Shown piece after piece: positions 9,092 to 17,468 of a stretch of DNA of 39,438 nt. This DNA is from Oscillospiraceae bacterium (GTDB taxonomy: Bacteria; Bacillota; Clostridia; Oscillospirales; WRJC01). The stretch's first letter is position 1. Each line of letters starts with the position of its first letter. A program made the position numbers and the translations under genes. The DNA is taken from positions 1-39,438 of the forward strand of contig WQYZ01000018.1 of the NCBI GenBank assembly GCA_009780985.1. The letters run 5' to 3'. The notes beneath the pieces were generated by a model. The model ran no database searches, was not told the origin of the DNA, and was given only the letters and a program-made list of their open reading frames with translations.

Positions 9092-10273
9092 TTATAGCTT
9101 TTCCTGTTTATGTTTCATATCATCTTTGAGAGCCTGTATTCTGTGAATAGGATTTAAGAGCTTGCTTATAGAATGATTGCAGTTGATTGCGTCTATTAAT
9201 TTCGCAAGATATTTCGATATGTCAACTTCGCAGAACCATGGTTTGTTTATTATATCTTCGGATTTATACGTCGTATTGGTCACGAATATTTTATTTATGA
9301 CCCCGTTTTCGTACGCCTCGTCGAACCTTTCCGTGCCTGCGGCAAACTGCCCGAATGTTATAAATACAAATATCCGCTTTGCTCCCATTTCGTGCACCTG
9401 TTTTACAACGTTGAGTATAGAGTCGCCGCTTGCAATTATATCGTCTATTAATATAACGTCTTTGCCTGTGACATCCGTGTCTTTGCCCAGAAAATCAAAA
9501 CTCAGGATCGGGTTTTTCCCGTTTACGATTCTTGTGTAATCCCTTCTTTTGTAAAACGTGGCTATATCCAGATCAAGAACGGACGAATAATACTCGTTTC
9601 TCGACATTGCCCCCTCGTCGGGAGAAATAATAAGAGCTTTGTCACGTGTGAGTTCTATATCGTCCACATTTTCGTACAATGCTTTTATCATCTGATAAGA
9701 TGGACGTATTGCATCAAATCCGCTCAACGGTATCGCATTCTGCACACGCGGTTCGTGTGGATCGAACGTAAGTATATTTGACACACCCATATTGACAAGC
9801 TCTTGAAGCGAAATCGCGCAGTCGAGCGATTCCCTTGAATTTTTATTATCCTGCCTGCTGCTGTAGAGCATAGGCATAATTACGCTTATTCTTTTTGCTT
9901 TACCCCCTAAAGCCGCTATTGTCCTGATTAAATCCCTGTAATGGTCGTCCGGGCTCATATACGAAATTTTGTCGTACATTTTATAAGTTACGCTGTAGTT
10001 GTAGCAATCGCATAAAATAAATATATCATACCCCCTCACCGTCTGGTCTATAATAGCTTTAGCCTCTCCCGTCAAAAATCTCGGACACGATGTTTTTACC
10101 AGAAAATTGGCATTTTCGTCAAGCCTGAACAGTCTTAAATAGTCGTTGATTTCTTCGCCTATACGTTCGCACCCGCGCATAGCTATCACTCCGAGCCTGC
10201 CGTGCTGGGAAAAATCGTCTTCCTCCTGCAGCTGGAGCATCTGTATCTGCGTCTGCATTTGCAAAGTATCCAT
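9092..10273 (-). CDS. Ribose-phosphate pyrophosphokinase-family protein
   Basis: A 393-residue member of the PRPP synthetase family, which makes phosphoribosyl pyrophosphate from ribose 5-phosphate and ATP. The tandem phosphoribosyltransferase fold shows VIMPMLYSSRQDNK at 131-144 (the flexible-loop region, PY-x-x-x-x-RQD in standard Prs), LTFDPHEPRVQ at 168-178 (standard D-L-H-x-x-Q) and the PRPP-binding loop DVILIDDIIASGDS at 272-285. It is longer and more divergent than standard Prs (about 315 residues), with a Gln-rich N-terminal extension (residues 1-20). Clostridia often carry this second, longer type. Catalytic competence is likely but not certain. GGAG lies 12 bases before the ATG. It probably shares a transcript with guaB. 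Confidence 0.85.
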   Translation of the reverse strand: MDTLQMQTQIQMLQLQEEDDFSQHGRLGVIAMRGCERIGEEINDYLRLFRLDENANFLVKTSCPRFLTGEAKAIIDQTVRGYDIFILCDCYNYSVTYKMYDKISYMSPDDHYRDLIRTIAALGGKAKRISVIMPMLYSSRQDNKNSRESLDCAISLQELVNMGVSNILTFDPHEPRVQNAIPLSGFDAIRPSYQMIKALYENVDDIELTRDKALIISPDEGAMSRNEYYSSVLDLDIATFYKRRDYTRIVNGKNPILSFDFLGKDTDVTGKDVILIDDIIASGDSILNVVKQVHEMGAKRIFVFITFGQFAAGTERFDEAYENGVINKIFVTNTTYKSEDIINKPWFCEVDISKYLAKLIDAINCNHSISKLLNPIHRIQALKDDMKHKQEKL

Positions 10274-10738
10274 GGTTAACGCACTCTCCTTTCAGAATTT
10301 AAAGATTTTTTTTGGTATATTATATATTTTATAAATTTAAAATATAATTTACTGTTTTGTTATATTCAGTAATATTTATAATATTTTTAGGTATAATAAA
10401 AAAATCCCTATATAATATATTGCTACAAAAAATAGTCAATAATATTTTGGTTTAAGAGATTTTTAAATATGTAAAACAGAATTATGTAAATTTAATAGTT
10501 TATTTAAGTAATAATATATTATAACTTAAATATTTAATTATGTCAAGATATTTTTCCGATTTTTTTGAATTTTTAGAGTTAAAATTATAAAAACTTTTTT
10601 GCGGAAATTTGTGAGTAAAGATGAAAATTGTATTGACAAATATAAATATTTCAAGTATAATAATAAACAAGATAAATTATGTAAAATAAATTTATTGAAA
10701 TTATTTTAAATTTTTAATTTAGGAGGATTATCGAAAAG
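10274..10738. other. AT-rich intergenic region
   Basis: A 465-base spacer between divergent genes, very rich in A and T. It contains the consensus promoter of the first CBM9-like gene (10633-10661) and a leader of about 70 bases. The left half must hold the promoter of the leftward prs-like gene, but several TATAAT-like words make a single choice impossible. I see no ORF or stable RNA in it. Confidence 0.6.
10633..10661 (+). promoter_or_regulatory. Perfect consensus SigA promoter, CBM9-like gene 1
   Basis: TTGACA (10633-10638), 17 bases, TATAAT (10656-10661): both hexamers are exact. The same layout recurs before the next three paralogues. A long AT-rich leader then ends in AGGAGG (10721-10726), 12 bases before the start. 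Confidence 0.85.
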
Positions 10739-11695
10739 ATGAAAATGAAAAAAATTGTAGCTGTTTTAGTATGCGTATTATTGGCAGTTACGTTGGCGCT
10801 TCCCGCAATGGCTGCTGCTAACGGCGACACTTGGCCTTCTAATATGATAACTTTACCTACAGCTCCGAAAGCGACATGCGTTATTGACGGCGTAAAAGAC
10901 GACGGTTACGGAGACGGTTATGTAATTGACAAAATAAGAGACGGCGGCAACAATACAACCGGCGCGACAGGAACACTTTACACAGCATGGGACGACAACA
11001 ATATCTATTATTATATAGAAATAAAAGACACCACCCCGAATCACGAAGCTGCCAACGTTTATGAACGCGACTGTGTTGAGTTCTTCATCAATTGGAACAG
11101 CACGCCCGACTCCGACACAACCGATTCCACACATCCATACTGGCAGATAAGAATCGCGTCCGCTCCAAGCGCAGATGACGGCACTCAGGTTTCCGGCGGC
11201 GGGAACTTTGACAGCACGGCATATGATCAGATACCTTTTAAAGTAGCTCCGCTTGTTGCAGGCGATACTGATTTAAAACAGGGATATGTAATCGAATGCG
11301 CTATGCCTATCGCGCTCGCTCCGGGAGCAACTCCTCTGAAAGAGGGCGGCTCCGTTGTCGTTGATTTCCAGATAGCCGACAATCAGCAGGGAACCAACAG
11401 AGATACTCAGGCATTCTTAGATCCTTCCGACCCGGACGTTGACAATCAGTGGCAATGGCCGAACGCTGACCGCGGCATACTTCCGTTAGGCGCGGCTAAA
11501 CCGGCTCCGACTGAAGCTGCTACCGACGCTGCCGCTCCGGCTCCCGCTGTTGACGTTGCTGCACCGGCTCCCGCACCGGCTGCTCCTGTAACCACATCTG
11601 CTCAAACAGGCGATAATACTTTGGCGATCGCAGGCATCATGGTATTGGCTGCCGCAGGCGCAGTTATTTTCAGAAGAAAACTTTTCGTTAAATAA
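10739..11695 (+). CDS. Secreted CBM9-like carbohydrate-binding surface protein 1
   Basis: A 318-residue protein: signal peptide (1-26, ending PAMAAA), one CBM9-like beta-sandwich (about 35-255), a Pro/Ala-rich linker (about 256-287) and a C-terminal anchor. The sandwich shows IDGVKDDGYGDGY, TGTLYTAWDDNNIYYYIEI, DTTPNHEAAN, RDCVEFFINWNST and PYWQIRIASAP, the usual order in CBM9/DOMON-like sugar-binding domains found on xylanases and lone surface proteins. The C-terminus has QTGD (289-292), a hydrophobic helix and a basic tail RRK, shaped like a sortase sorting signal with a non-standard motif. Role: binding polysaccharide at the cell surface (inferred). It is the first of four tandem paralogues; perfect promoter before it, hairpin terminator after it. 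Confidence 0.88.
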   Translation: MKMKKIVAVLVCVLLAVTLALPAMAAANGDTWPSNMITLPTAPKATCVIDGVKDDGYGDGYVIDKIRDGGNNTTGATGTLYTAWDDNNIYYYIEIKDTTPNHEAANVYERDCVEFFINWNSTPDSDTTDSTHPYWQIRIASAPSADDGTQVSGGGNFDSTAYDQIPFKVAPLVAGDTDLKQGYVIECAMPIALAPGATPLKEGGSVVVDFQIADNQQGTNRDTQAFLDPSDPDVDNQWQWPNADRGILPLGAAKPAPTEAATDAAAPAPAVDVAAPAPAPAAPVTTSAQTGDNTLAIAGIMVLAAAGAVIFRRKLFVK

Positions 11696-11719
11696 TTAAA
11701 TAAAAAAATAAGAACATAG

Positions 11720-11747
11720 CGCGGCAATTAAGCCGCGTTATTTTTTT
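11720..11747 (+). terminator. Rho-independent terminator after CBM9-like gene 1
   Basis: CGCGGC (11720-11725) pairs with GCCGCG (11732-11737) around AATTAA and is followed by TTATTTTTTT. The stem and loop are the same as in the terminator of the next paralogue, so the unit was duplicated with its terminator. Confidence 0.85.
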
Positions 11748-11793
11748 GTATATCTTTTCTTAAAAATTTATTTAAGAATACGGAGATTAAGTG

Positions 11794-11822
11794 TTGACAG
11801 ATATAAATAATTCAAGTATAAT
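11794..11822 (+). promoter_or_regulatory. Perfect consensus SigA promoter, CBM9-like gene 2
   Basis: TTGACA (11794-11799), 17 bases, TATAAT (11817-11822). The surrounding bases (ATATAAATA, TTCAAG) match the promoter of gene 1 closely. Confidence 0.85.
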
Positions 11823-11890
11823 TATAGCAAGATAAATTATGAAAAAATAAATTTATTTTAAATATTAATTTTTGGAGGATTATCGAAAAG

Positions 11891-12853
11891 ATGAAAATGA
11901 AAAAAATTTTAGCGCCTGTATTATTCATAGCGATGATATTTGCGCTGACAATCCCGGCAATGGCTGCGGCGGACGTTGTCCCTGTTACCGCCAATAAAAG
12001 TGCGGCGATTGCCATTGACGGAGCGCGCGACGACGCTTACGCAGGACCGGTTGACATCGCCGCCCCCAGACTAAATGCAACAGACGGTTTTGAGAACGCT
12101 CCCGGAGCGGCTACGGGGAAATTATGGACGGCATGGGACGACAGCTCGGTGTATTTTTACATCGAAGTATACGACACCACCCCGAATCAGAAAGACACTG
12201 CCAACAACGACTGCGTGGAAATCTTTTTAGACTGGAACGCGGGACAAGGCGGACCGGATGAAGCGTCTGCCGACACACCTTTCTGGCAGATAAGAGTTTT
12301 CGCCGGACCCGACGCGGACGGAGTCACTGACTTGGGCGGGTATATACTGACGGATGCTGCCGACTGGAGCGGAAACTCAGTATTCAATGACGTCTGTACG
12401 CATTTCTCGGGTCCGCTCAACGGCAATTACAACAACGGATATGTTGTTGAGATTAAAATACCGCACCCCGATGTCGCTGCTTTAACTGAAGGGAAAAAAA
12501 TTCCTTTTGACGCTCAGATATGCGACAATATGTTAGGTCAGGGCGGAAGAGAAGGACAGATGTTTATCGGTCATGCCGGCGATGGTATAGACGACAACGA
12601 AAAATGGCACACTCCGAGTTATCTCAGCGGTCTTATGACCCTTGGCGCCGCTTATGTCGCTCCGGCTCCTACCGAGGCGGCTCCCGTCGCCGACGCTGCC
12701 GCTCCGGCACCCGATGTTGCTGCACCGGCTCCGGCTGCTCACGCCGTAACTTCCGCTGTTCAAACAGGCGACAATACTTTGGCAATCGCAGGTATCATGG
12801 TACTGGCTGCCGCAGGCGCAGTTATTTTCAGAAGAAAACTTTTTGTTAAATAA
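11891..12853 (+). CDS. Secreted CBM9-like carbohydrate-binding surface protein 2
   Basis: A 320-residue paralogue with the same plan: signal peptide (1-27), CBM9-like sandwich (about 30-250), Pro/Ala linker, QTGD at 291-294, hydrophobic helix and basic tail. The sandwich is the most divergent of the set: IDGARDDAYAGPV, TGKLWTAWDDSSVYFYIEV, DTTPNQKD and NDCVEIFLDWNAG, with a shorter middle. The last 30 residues equal those of protein 1. Its leader, GGAGG site and start context copy gene 1. The divergence in the binding face suggests a different glycan preference (inference). Confidence 0.86.
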   Translation: MKMKKILAPVLFIAMIFALTIPAMAAADVVPVTANKSAAIAIDGARDDAYAGPVDIAAPRLNATDGFENAPGAATGKLWTAWDDSSVYFYIEVYDTTPNQKDTANNDCVEIFLDWNAGQGGPDEASADTPFWQIRVFAGPDADGVTDLGGYILTDAADWSGNSVFNDVCTHFSGPLNGNYNNGYVVEIKIPHPDVAALTEGKKIPFDAQICDNMLGQGGREGQMFIGHAGDGIDDNEKWHTPSYLSGLMTLGAAYVAPAPTEAAPVADAAAPAPDVAAPAPAAHAVTSAVQTGDNTLAIAGIMVLAAAGAVIFRRKLFVK

Positions 12854-12863
12854 AAAATGAAAT

Positions 12864-12905
12864 ACAAAAAAATAACGCGGCAATTAAGCCGCGTTATTTT
12901 TTTGT
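12864..12905. terminator. Bidirectional-looking terminator after CBM9-like gene 2
   Basis: ACAAAAAAATAACGCGGC (12864-12881) is a perfect complement of 12888-12905 around AATTAA. The GC core with an A run before and a T run after gives an 18-base stem and a classical intrinsic terminator on either strand. Confidence 0.88.
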
Positions 12906-12950
12906 ATATATTTTCTTAAAAAATTATTTAAAAATACGTAAATTTAAGTG

Positions 12951-12979
12951 TTGACAGTGACAAATATTTGCAGTATAAT
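12951..12979 (+). promoter_or_regulatory. Perfect consensus SigA promoter, CBM9-like gene 3
   Basis: TTGACA (12951-12956), 17 bases, TATAAT (12974-12979). The spacer differs from genes 1 and 2 but both hexamers and the distance are kept. Confidence 0.85.
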
Positions 12980-13054
12980 AACAGACAGATAAATTATAAA
13001 AAATAATTTGATTGAAATTATTTTAAATTTTAATTTAGGAGGATTATTGAAAAG

Positions 13055-14437
13055 ATGAAATTGAAAAAAATTACGGTAATCTTAGTATTCGTATTAATTT
13101 GCGCTATGTCTGTGCTTCCAGTAATGGCGGCAGCCGCTTTGCCGGATAATATGGTAACTTTGCCGGCGGCGCCTAAAGCGACTTGCGTTATTGACGGCGT
13201 AAGAGACGACGGATACGGCGATTGGTTTAACATGACTAAATTGAGAAACGACGCTACTGTCGGCGCGACCGGAAGATTTTGTACAGCTTGGGACGACAAC
13301 AATATCTACTACTATATAGAAGTAAACGACACAACTCCGAATCATGATTCCGCCAACGCATGGGATCGCGACTGCGTCGAGTTCTTTGTTGACTGGAACA
13401 GCATGAGAGATACGGATTTAAGCAATACAGACGATCCGTACTGGCAGATAAGAATCGCGTCCGCGCCTGATTCAAACGGCGAACAGAATACAAACGGAGG
13501 CACTTCAGGCTTAGTAGGCTCCAATCTTAACGGCGATACGGGCATAAATTATAAAGTAGTGCCGCTCGTTGCAGGCGATACCGCTCTGGCGCAGGGATAT
13601 GTAATCGAAGTCGCTCTGCCTATCGCGCTTGCTACCGGAGCTAAACCTCTGAAAGTGGGCGGTTCTGTTATTGTAGACGTTCAGATATGCGACAACCAGA
13701 ACGGCAACGCAAGAGATTCACAGTCTTTCCTCGTACCCGACGACCCCGATACTGACGCACAGTCCGGAAATCCGAGCGCATGCCGCGGCATATTGCCGTT
13801 AGGCGCAGCTGTAGTGCCCGGCGACCCGTTTGCCCGTATAACAGTAAGTCCGAGCACAGACGTTATAGACGCTACGGCAGATCAGGGACCGAACGGTCAG
13901 CCCGTACAATATGTAGACGGATACGGCATAGGCTATACGTGGATAAACGATATGGCAGTGTTCAGAAATCTCGATTTCGGAGCCACAGGAGCAGGTCAGA
14001 TGACGGTGGCATTCGGATTCGCCCCGACCGACGGTCAGCCGGATTCGTCGCTTTTGAAAATATATGTGGACGATCCCAACGGAGCGGAAGCCGGGGAAAT
14101 CAGATGCACAGATACCGGCGGTTTCGACGAAGCGAACCAAAAAGATTTCACATTCGACTGCGCAGTTCCTTCAGGAGTTCATACTATTTACGTAAAATGG
14201 GCGGAAGCAGCTACAGGCTCGCTTTATGGCGTCCAGTTCACTGCCGCTGTCGCATCGGCTACACCGGCTGCAGACTCCGCCGTTCCGGCTCCTGCAGTTG
14301 ATAATGCCGCCGCTCCGACTGCTCCCGTTGTAACTTCCGCTGTTCAAACAGGAGATAACACGTTAGTAATCGCAGGCATCATGGTATTGGCTGCCGCAGG
14401 CGTAGTTATTTTCAGAAGAAAACTTTTCGTTAAATAA
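13055..14437 (+). CDS. Secreted CBM9-like plus CBM6-like surface protein 3
   Basis: A 460-residue paralogue with an extra domain. Signal peptide (1-26), CBM9-like sandwich (about 30-253, with IDGVRDDGYGDWF, TAWDDNNIYYYIEV, DTTPNHDSAN, RDCVEFFVDWNSM and PYWQIRIAS), then residues about 256-400 that look like a CBM6-type sandwich: VDGYGIGYTWINDMAVFRN early and GVHTIYVKW near the end, the usual closing strand of CBM6. A short Pro/Ala linker, QTGD at 431-434, helix and basic tail follow. Two binding modules in one anchored protein suggest wider or tighter polysaccharide binding. AGGAGG precedes the start. Confidence 0.86.
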   Translation: MKLKKITVILVFVLICAMSVLPVMAAAALPDNMVTLPAAPKATCVIDGVRDDGYGDWFNMTKLRNDATVGATGRFCTAWDDNNIYYYIEVNDTTPNHDSANAWDRDCVEFFVDWNSMRDTDLSNTDDPYWQIRIASAPDSNGEQNTNGGTSGLVGSNLNGDTGINYKVVPLVAGDTALAQGYVIEVALPIALATGAKPLKVGGSVIVDVQICDNQNGNARDSQSFLVPDDPDTDAQSGNPSACRGILPLGAAVVPGDPFARITVSPSTDVIDATADQGPNGQPVQYVDGYGIGYTWINDMAVFRNLDFGATGAGQMTVAFGFAPTDGQPDSSLLKIYVDDPNGAEAGEIRCTDTGGFDEANQKDFTFDCAVPSGVHTIYVKWAEAATGSLYGVQFTAAVASATPAADSAVPAPAVDNAAAPTAPVVTSAVQTGDNTLVIAGIMVLAAAGVVIFRRKLFVK

Positions 14438-14450
14438 TTAAATAAAAATA

Positions 14451-14485
14451 AAAGCAATACGGCAATCCGCCGTATTGCTTTTTGT
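14451..14485 (+). terminator. Rho-independent terminator after CBM9-like gene 3
   Basis: AAAGCAATACGGC (14451-14463) pairs perfectly with GCCGTATTGCTTT (14469-14481) around a five-base loop, then T residues. The stem is unrelated in sequence to the terminators of genes 1 and 2. Confidence 0.87.
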
Positions 14486-14513
14486 AAGAAAATAAAAAAA
14501 TGCGAAAATAATA

Positions 14514-14542
14514 TTGACAATATCAAAAATTTTAAGTATAAT
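14514..14542 (+). promoter_or_regulatory. Perfect consensus SigA promoter, CBM9-like gene 4
   Basis: TTGACA (14514-14519), 17 bases, TATAAT (14537-14542). An in-frame TTG inside the -35 hexamer can be mistaken for the start codon of gene 4; the promoter shows that it is not. Confidence 0.85.
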
Positions 14543-14600
14543 TATAACATCTAATAAAACTTTATTATATATTTTAAAATCTAAATACGGAGGAATATTT

Positions 14601-16046
14601 ATGAAAAAAGCAATTTCTATTCTTTTGATGATAGCTTTGATAATTTTGACTATGTCTGTGGCAACTTCCTGCAATAACTCTAACGACACCGGTAGCACGA
14701 CTGTGGCGGACACTCAGTCCGGCGCGTCGGATACAAACGCCGCGGCCACGACTACTGCGGCTCCGGCAGCAACAGCAGCTCCGACAGCCGCGCCGGTTAC
14801 TGCGGCTCCGACTCCCCCGGCTCCGCCGACTTTTCCCGATAACATGATAACTCTTCCGACGGCGCCGAAAGCGACTATAAATATCGACGGCGTAAAAGAC
14901 GACGCATACGGAGACGGCTATTGGGAAAATCAAATAAGGGACGGCAATGAAGGCGCGACAGGAAAAGTCTATTCTGCTTGGGACGACAAAAATCTCTATT
15001 TCCTTATGGACGTAACCGACACCACGCCTAATCACGAAGCTACCAATAACTATGAACGCGACTGCGTAGAATTCTTCATCAACTGGAACAGCACCCCTGA
15101 CGAAGACACTTCCGATACTACGCACCCGTATTGGCAGATAAGAATCGCTTCCGCTCCCGCAACAGAGTCCCCGACTGACTTAGAGCCTAATGGCGAACAG
15201 ATTTCATGCGGCGGAAATTTCGATTCCGCCAATCTCAGCCAGATACCGTTTAAAGTAGTGCCGCGCGTTGACGGCGATACTGGTTTGACTAAAGGCTATA
15301 CAATCGAAGTTGCGTTCCCAATCGCTCTCGCTGCAGGGGCTACTCCTCTTAAAGACGGCGGTTCTGTAGTAGTAGATTTCCAGATAGGCGACAACCAGGA
15401 CGGAAGTTCCAGAGGCTCTCAGGCTTTCCTGGTACCCGACGACGACCTCGTTGACAATCAGTGGCAATATCCGAACGCTGACCGCGGCATACTCCCGTTA
15501 GGACCAGCCAGAACTCTCACAAACCTTGCGGCTTCCGCGACTTATCCGGCTTCGTCGGTATCCCAAGGCGTAGCGGCTCCGGCAAACGGCTCGCTTCTGA
15601 CAGGTTTGATAATCGGCACTCAGGTAGGCTGGGACGGCTCGCCTGCCGGAGGCAATCTCGATACGGGAAATTTAGCGGCTTATGACGGCGACTTAACCAC
15701 TTTCTACGACCCTCCTACAGGACAAAGCCCCGTTTCATTCGTCGGATTAAAATTGGATAAACCGTATGTTCTTACGGAAGTCCGTATTTGCCCGAGAGGG
15801 GATATGCTTGCGCGTTACCAAGGCGCGTCCATCTGGGGGACCAATTCAGACATATTTGACACAGATACCGCTACCCAGATTTGGGTGAGTGACGCGGCGG
15901 CGGACGACCAGTCTTTCCAGTGCATCACATCTGATCAATTCATAGCCGGAACAAACACAGGCTATACTCACTATATTTATTTCAACGGAGACACTACTCA
16001 GTACGGCGACGTCGCCGAATTAGAGTTATACGGCACTGCGAAATAA
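14601..16046 (+). CDS. CBM9-like plus discoidin-like lipoprotein 4
   Basis: A 481-residue lipoprotein paralogue. The start is the ATG at 14601, eight bases after GGAGG (14589-14593 region). The signal peptide ends VATSC, a plausible lipobox, followed by a Thr/Ala/Pro-rich tether. The CBM9-like domain (about 75-305) keeps IDGVKDDAYGDGY, YSAWDDKNLYFLMDV, RDCVEFFINWNST and PYWQIRIASAP. Residues about 310-481 resemble an F5/8 type C (discoidin, CBM32-like) domain: AYDGDLTTFYD, VGLKLDKPYVLTEVRI and the closing VAELELYG. There is no QTGD anchor, so the same binding head is attached here by lipid instead of a C-terminal signal. It ends the tandem cluster. Confidence 0.86.
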   Translation: MKKAISILLMIALIILTMSVATSCNNSNDTGSTTVADTQSGASDTNAAATTTAAPAATAAPTAAPVTAAPTPPAPPTFPDNMITLPTAPKATINIDGVKDDAYGDGYWENQIRDGNEGATGKVYSAWDDKNLYFLMDVTDTTPNHEATNNYERDCVEFFINWNSTPDEDTSDTTHPYWQIRIASAPATESPTDLEPNGEQISCGGNFDSANLSQIPFKVVPRVDGDTGLTKGYTIEVAFPIALAAGATPLKDGGSVVVDFQIGDNQDGSSRGSQAFLVPDDDLVDNQWQYPNADRGILPLGPARTLTNLAASATYPASSVSQGVAAPANGSLLTGLIIGTQVGWDGSPAGGNLDTGNLAAYDGDLTTFYDPPTGQSPVSFVGLKLDKPYVLTEVRICPRGDMLARYQGASIWGTNSDIFDTDTATQIWVSDAAADDQSFQCITSDQFIAGTNTGYTHYIYFNGDTTQYGDVAELELYGTAK

Positions 16047-16098
16047 TAACAACATGCCTCTTGCGAAACTGTAGGTAATTGTAATTTGTAATTACATG

Positions 16099-16124
16099 TA
16101 GGGACACGGCGCGCCGTGTCCCTA
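16099..16124. terminator. Perfect palindrome between convergent genes
   Basis: TAGGGACACGGCG pairs with CGCCGTGTCCCTA as a continuous 26-base palindrome, followed on the plus strand by a T-rich stretch. It lies between the ends of CBM9-like gene 4 and the ManD-like gene and may end both transcripts. Its TAGGGACAC ends make it a distant relative of the GTAGGGGC elements. Confidence 0.65.
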
Positions 16125-16165
16125 ATTTTTATAATTTGTGAGACCGTGCGACTTCGCAGAAAACA

Positions 16166-17368
16166 TCACGGTCTTGCCAAAGTGCCGTCGGAACGGCGGG
16201 CATTAGTCCATTTCGGCAGTTCTTCGCTGCAGGGATACTTAGCCGCCGCGGTTTCGTCAATATCGATTCCGAGACCGGGTTTATCGTTGGCGTAGACGTA
16301 TCCTTTGCGCAGTTCGGGACATCCCGGGAATACTTCGATAGATTTATCGGTCCATCCGCTCCACTCCTGTACGCCGAAATTCCATGAGGATAAATCAAGA
16401 TGAATGTTCGCGGCGTGACCGACAGGCGATACGTCGCCCGGACCGTGCCATGCGGTGCGGATTCCGAAATTTTCGCAGAGTATCGCCAGTTTGCGTGCGG
16501 GAGTAATACCTCCGATTTGACTTATGTGCACTCTGATAAAATCTATAAGCCTGTTTGATATAAGCCCCGTCCATTCCATAGGGTTGTTGAATAGTTCGCC
16601 CATTGCTATAGGCGTGTGAGTCTGCTGCCGCATAATCTTAAACCAGTCAACCTGTTCCGGCGCAAGAGCGTCTTCCAGAAAATACAGACGGTACGGTTCC
16701 AGTTCTTTCGCGAGGCGTATTGCCTCAATAGGTTCAAGACGCTCATGCACGTCATGGCAGAACTCAACTTCAAATCCGAAACGTTTGCGCATGGCGTCGA
16801 ATAATTTGACCACGCTCAGCTGATACCCTAACGTATCATAATACGCGCCCTCGCAAGCTCCTTCCGGTTTCATAGAATCAAGACTGCTTCTTCCGCCGTA
16901 ACCGCCGAATTGCAGGCGTATAACCTGAATCCCCTGCTCCATAAAAGCCTGCGCTCTGTCGCCGACTTCTTCTAAAGTTCTTCCGTCGGCATGACGGTAT
17001 ACCCTGACGCCCTCGCGCACTTTGCCGCCGAATAAATCATATAACGGCATATTCGCGAGTTTGCCTTTTATATCCCAGAGCGCCATATCCACGCCCGAAA
17101 GGGCGTTGTTAAGTATCGGACCATTGCGCCAGTACGGGCTTACCATAGCCATTTGCCATATATCTTCTATACGGCTTGGGTCTCTGCCGTTCAGAAGCGG
17201 CTCGAAGTATGTATCGACGGCGTGAGCGACCGACAAAAAACGCTGGGTATACGTTGCGCAGCCTATGCCGTAAAGTCCGGGCTGGTTTGTTTCGACTTTC
17301 ACGACCACGAGCGGGATTCTCTCCGGCGCGGTGCAGATTGCTTTTACTTTTGTGATTTTTATTGACAT
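16166..17368 (-). CDS. Mannonate dehydratase / RspA-type enolase-superfamily enzyme
   Basis: A 400-residue enolase-superfamily protein of the ManD group (D-mannonate and/or D-gluconate dehydratases; older name RspA). Such enzymes remove water from sugar acids to give 2-keto-3-deoxy acids. The capping domain is residues 1-120. In the barrel the likely metal ligands are Asp206 (in CHDVHERL), Glu232 (in FLEDALAPE) and Glu258 (in AMGELFNNP). His208 and His308 (in TAWHGPGD) are the usual catalytic positions, and HISQIGGITPARKLA is typical of the group. AGGAGG lies close upstream of the start. No kinase, aldolase or isomerase of a hexuronate pathway is adjacent, so the substrate within the group is open. 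Confidence 0.88.
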   Translation of the reverse strand: MSIKITKVKAICTAPERIPLVVVKVETNQPGLYGIGCATYTQRFLSVAHAVDTYFEPLLNGRDPSRIEDIWQMAMVSPYWRNGPILNNALSGVDMALWDIKGKLANMPLYDLFGGKVREGVRVYRHADGRTLEEVGDRAQAFMEQGIQVIRLQFGGYGGRSSLDSMKPEGACEGAYYDTLGYQLSVVKLFDAMRKRFGFEVEFCHDVHERLEPIEAIRLAKELEPYRLYFLEDALAPEQVDWFKIMRQQTHTPIAMGELFNNPMEWTGLISNRLIDFIRVHISQIGGITPARKLAILCENFGIRTAWHGPGDVSPVGHAANIHLDLSSWNFGVQEWSGWTDKSIEVFPGCPELRKGYVYANDKPGLGIDIDETAAAKYPCSEELPKWTNARRSDGTLARP

Positions 17369-17389
17369 GCTATTGTTCCTCCTATTTAC

Positions 17390-17418
17390 TTGACTTTTTA
17401 ATGATTAACTGATATAAT
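17390..17418 (+). promoter_or_regulatory. SigA-type promoter for the antitoxin-toxin pair
   Basis: TTGACT (17390-17395), 17 bases, TATAAT (17413-17418). The antitoxin start lies about 50 bases downstream. The promoter sits in the divergent spacer with the ManD-like gene. Confidence 0.7.
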
Positions 17419-17468
17419 TTATATATTAAAATAAAAAATATATTTTTATAGAAAGCGAGTTGTTTAAA

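Noticed and set aside
12520..12849. Arg/Ser-rich ORF inside CBM9-like gene 2 (and similar ones at 13780-14301)
   Set aside because: Frame shadow of Ala/Pro/Gly-rich coding sequence; no own ribosome site, and composition is explained by the codon pattern of the real gene.
14514..14600. TTG-initiated N-terminal extension of CBM9-like protein 4
   Set aside because: The TTG is part of the -35 hexamer of a perfect promoter, and a GGAGG site with ATG and a lipoprotein signal follows at 14601.
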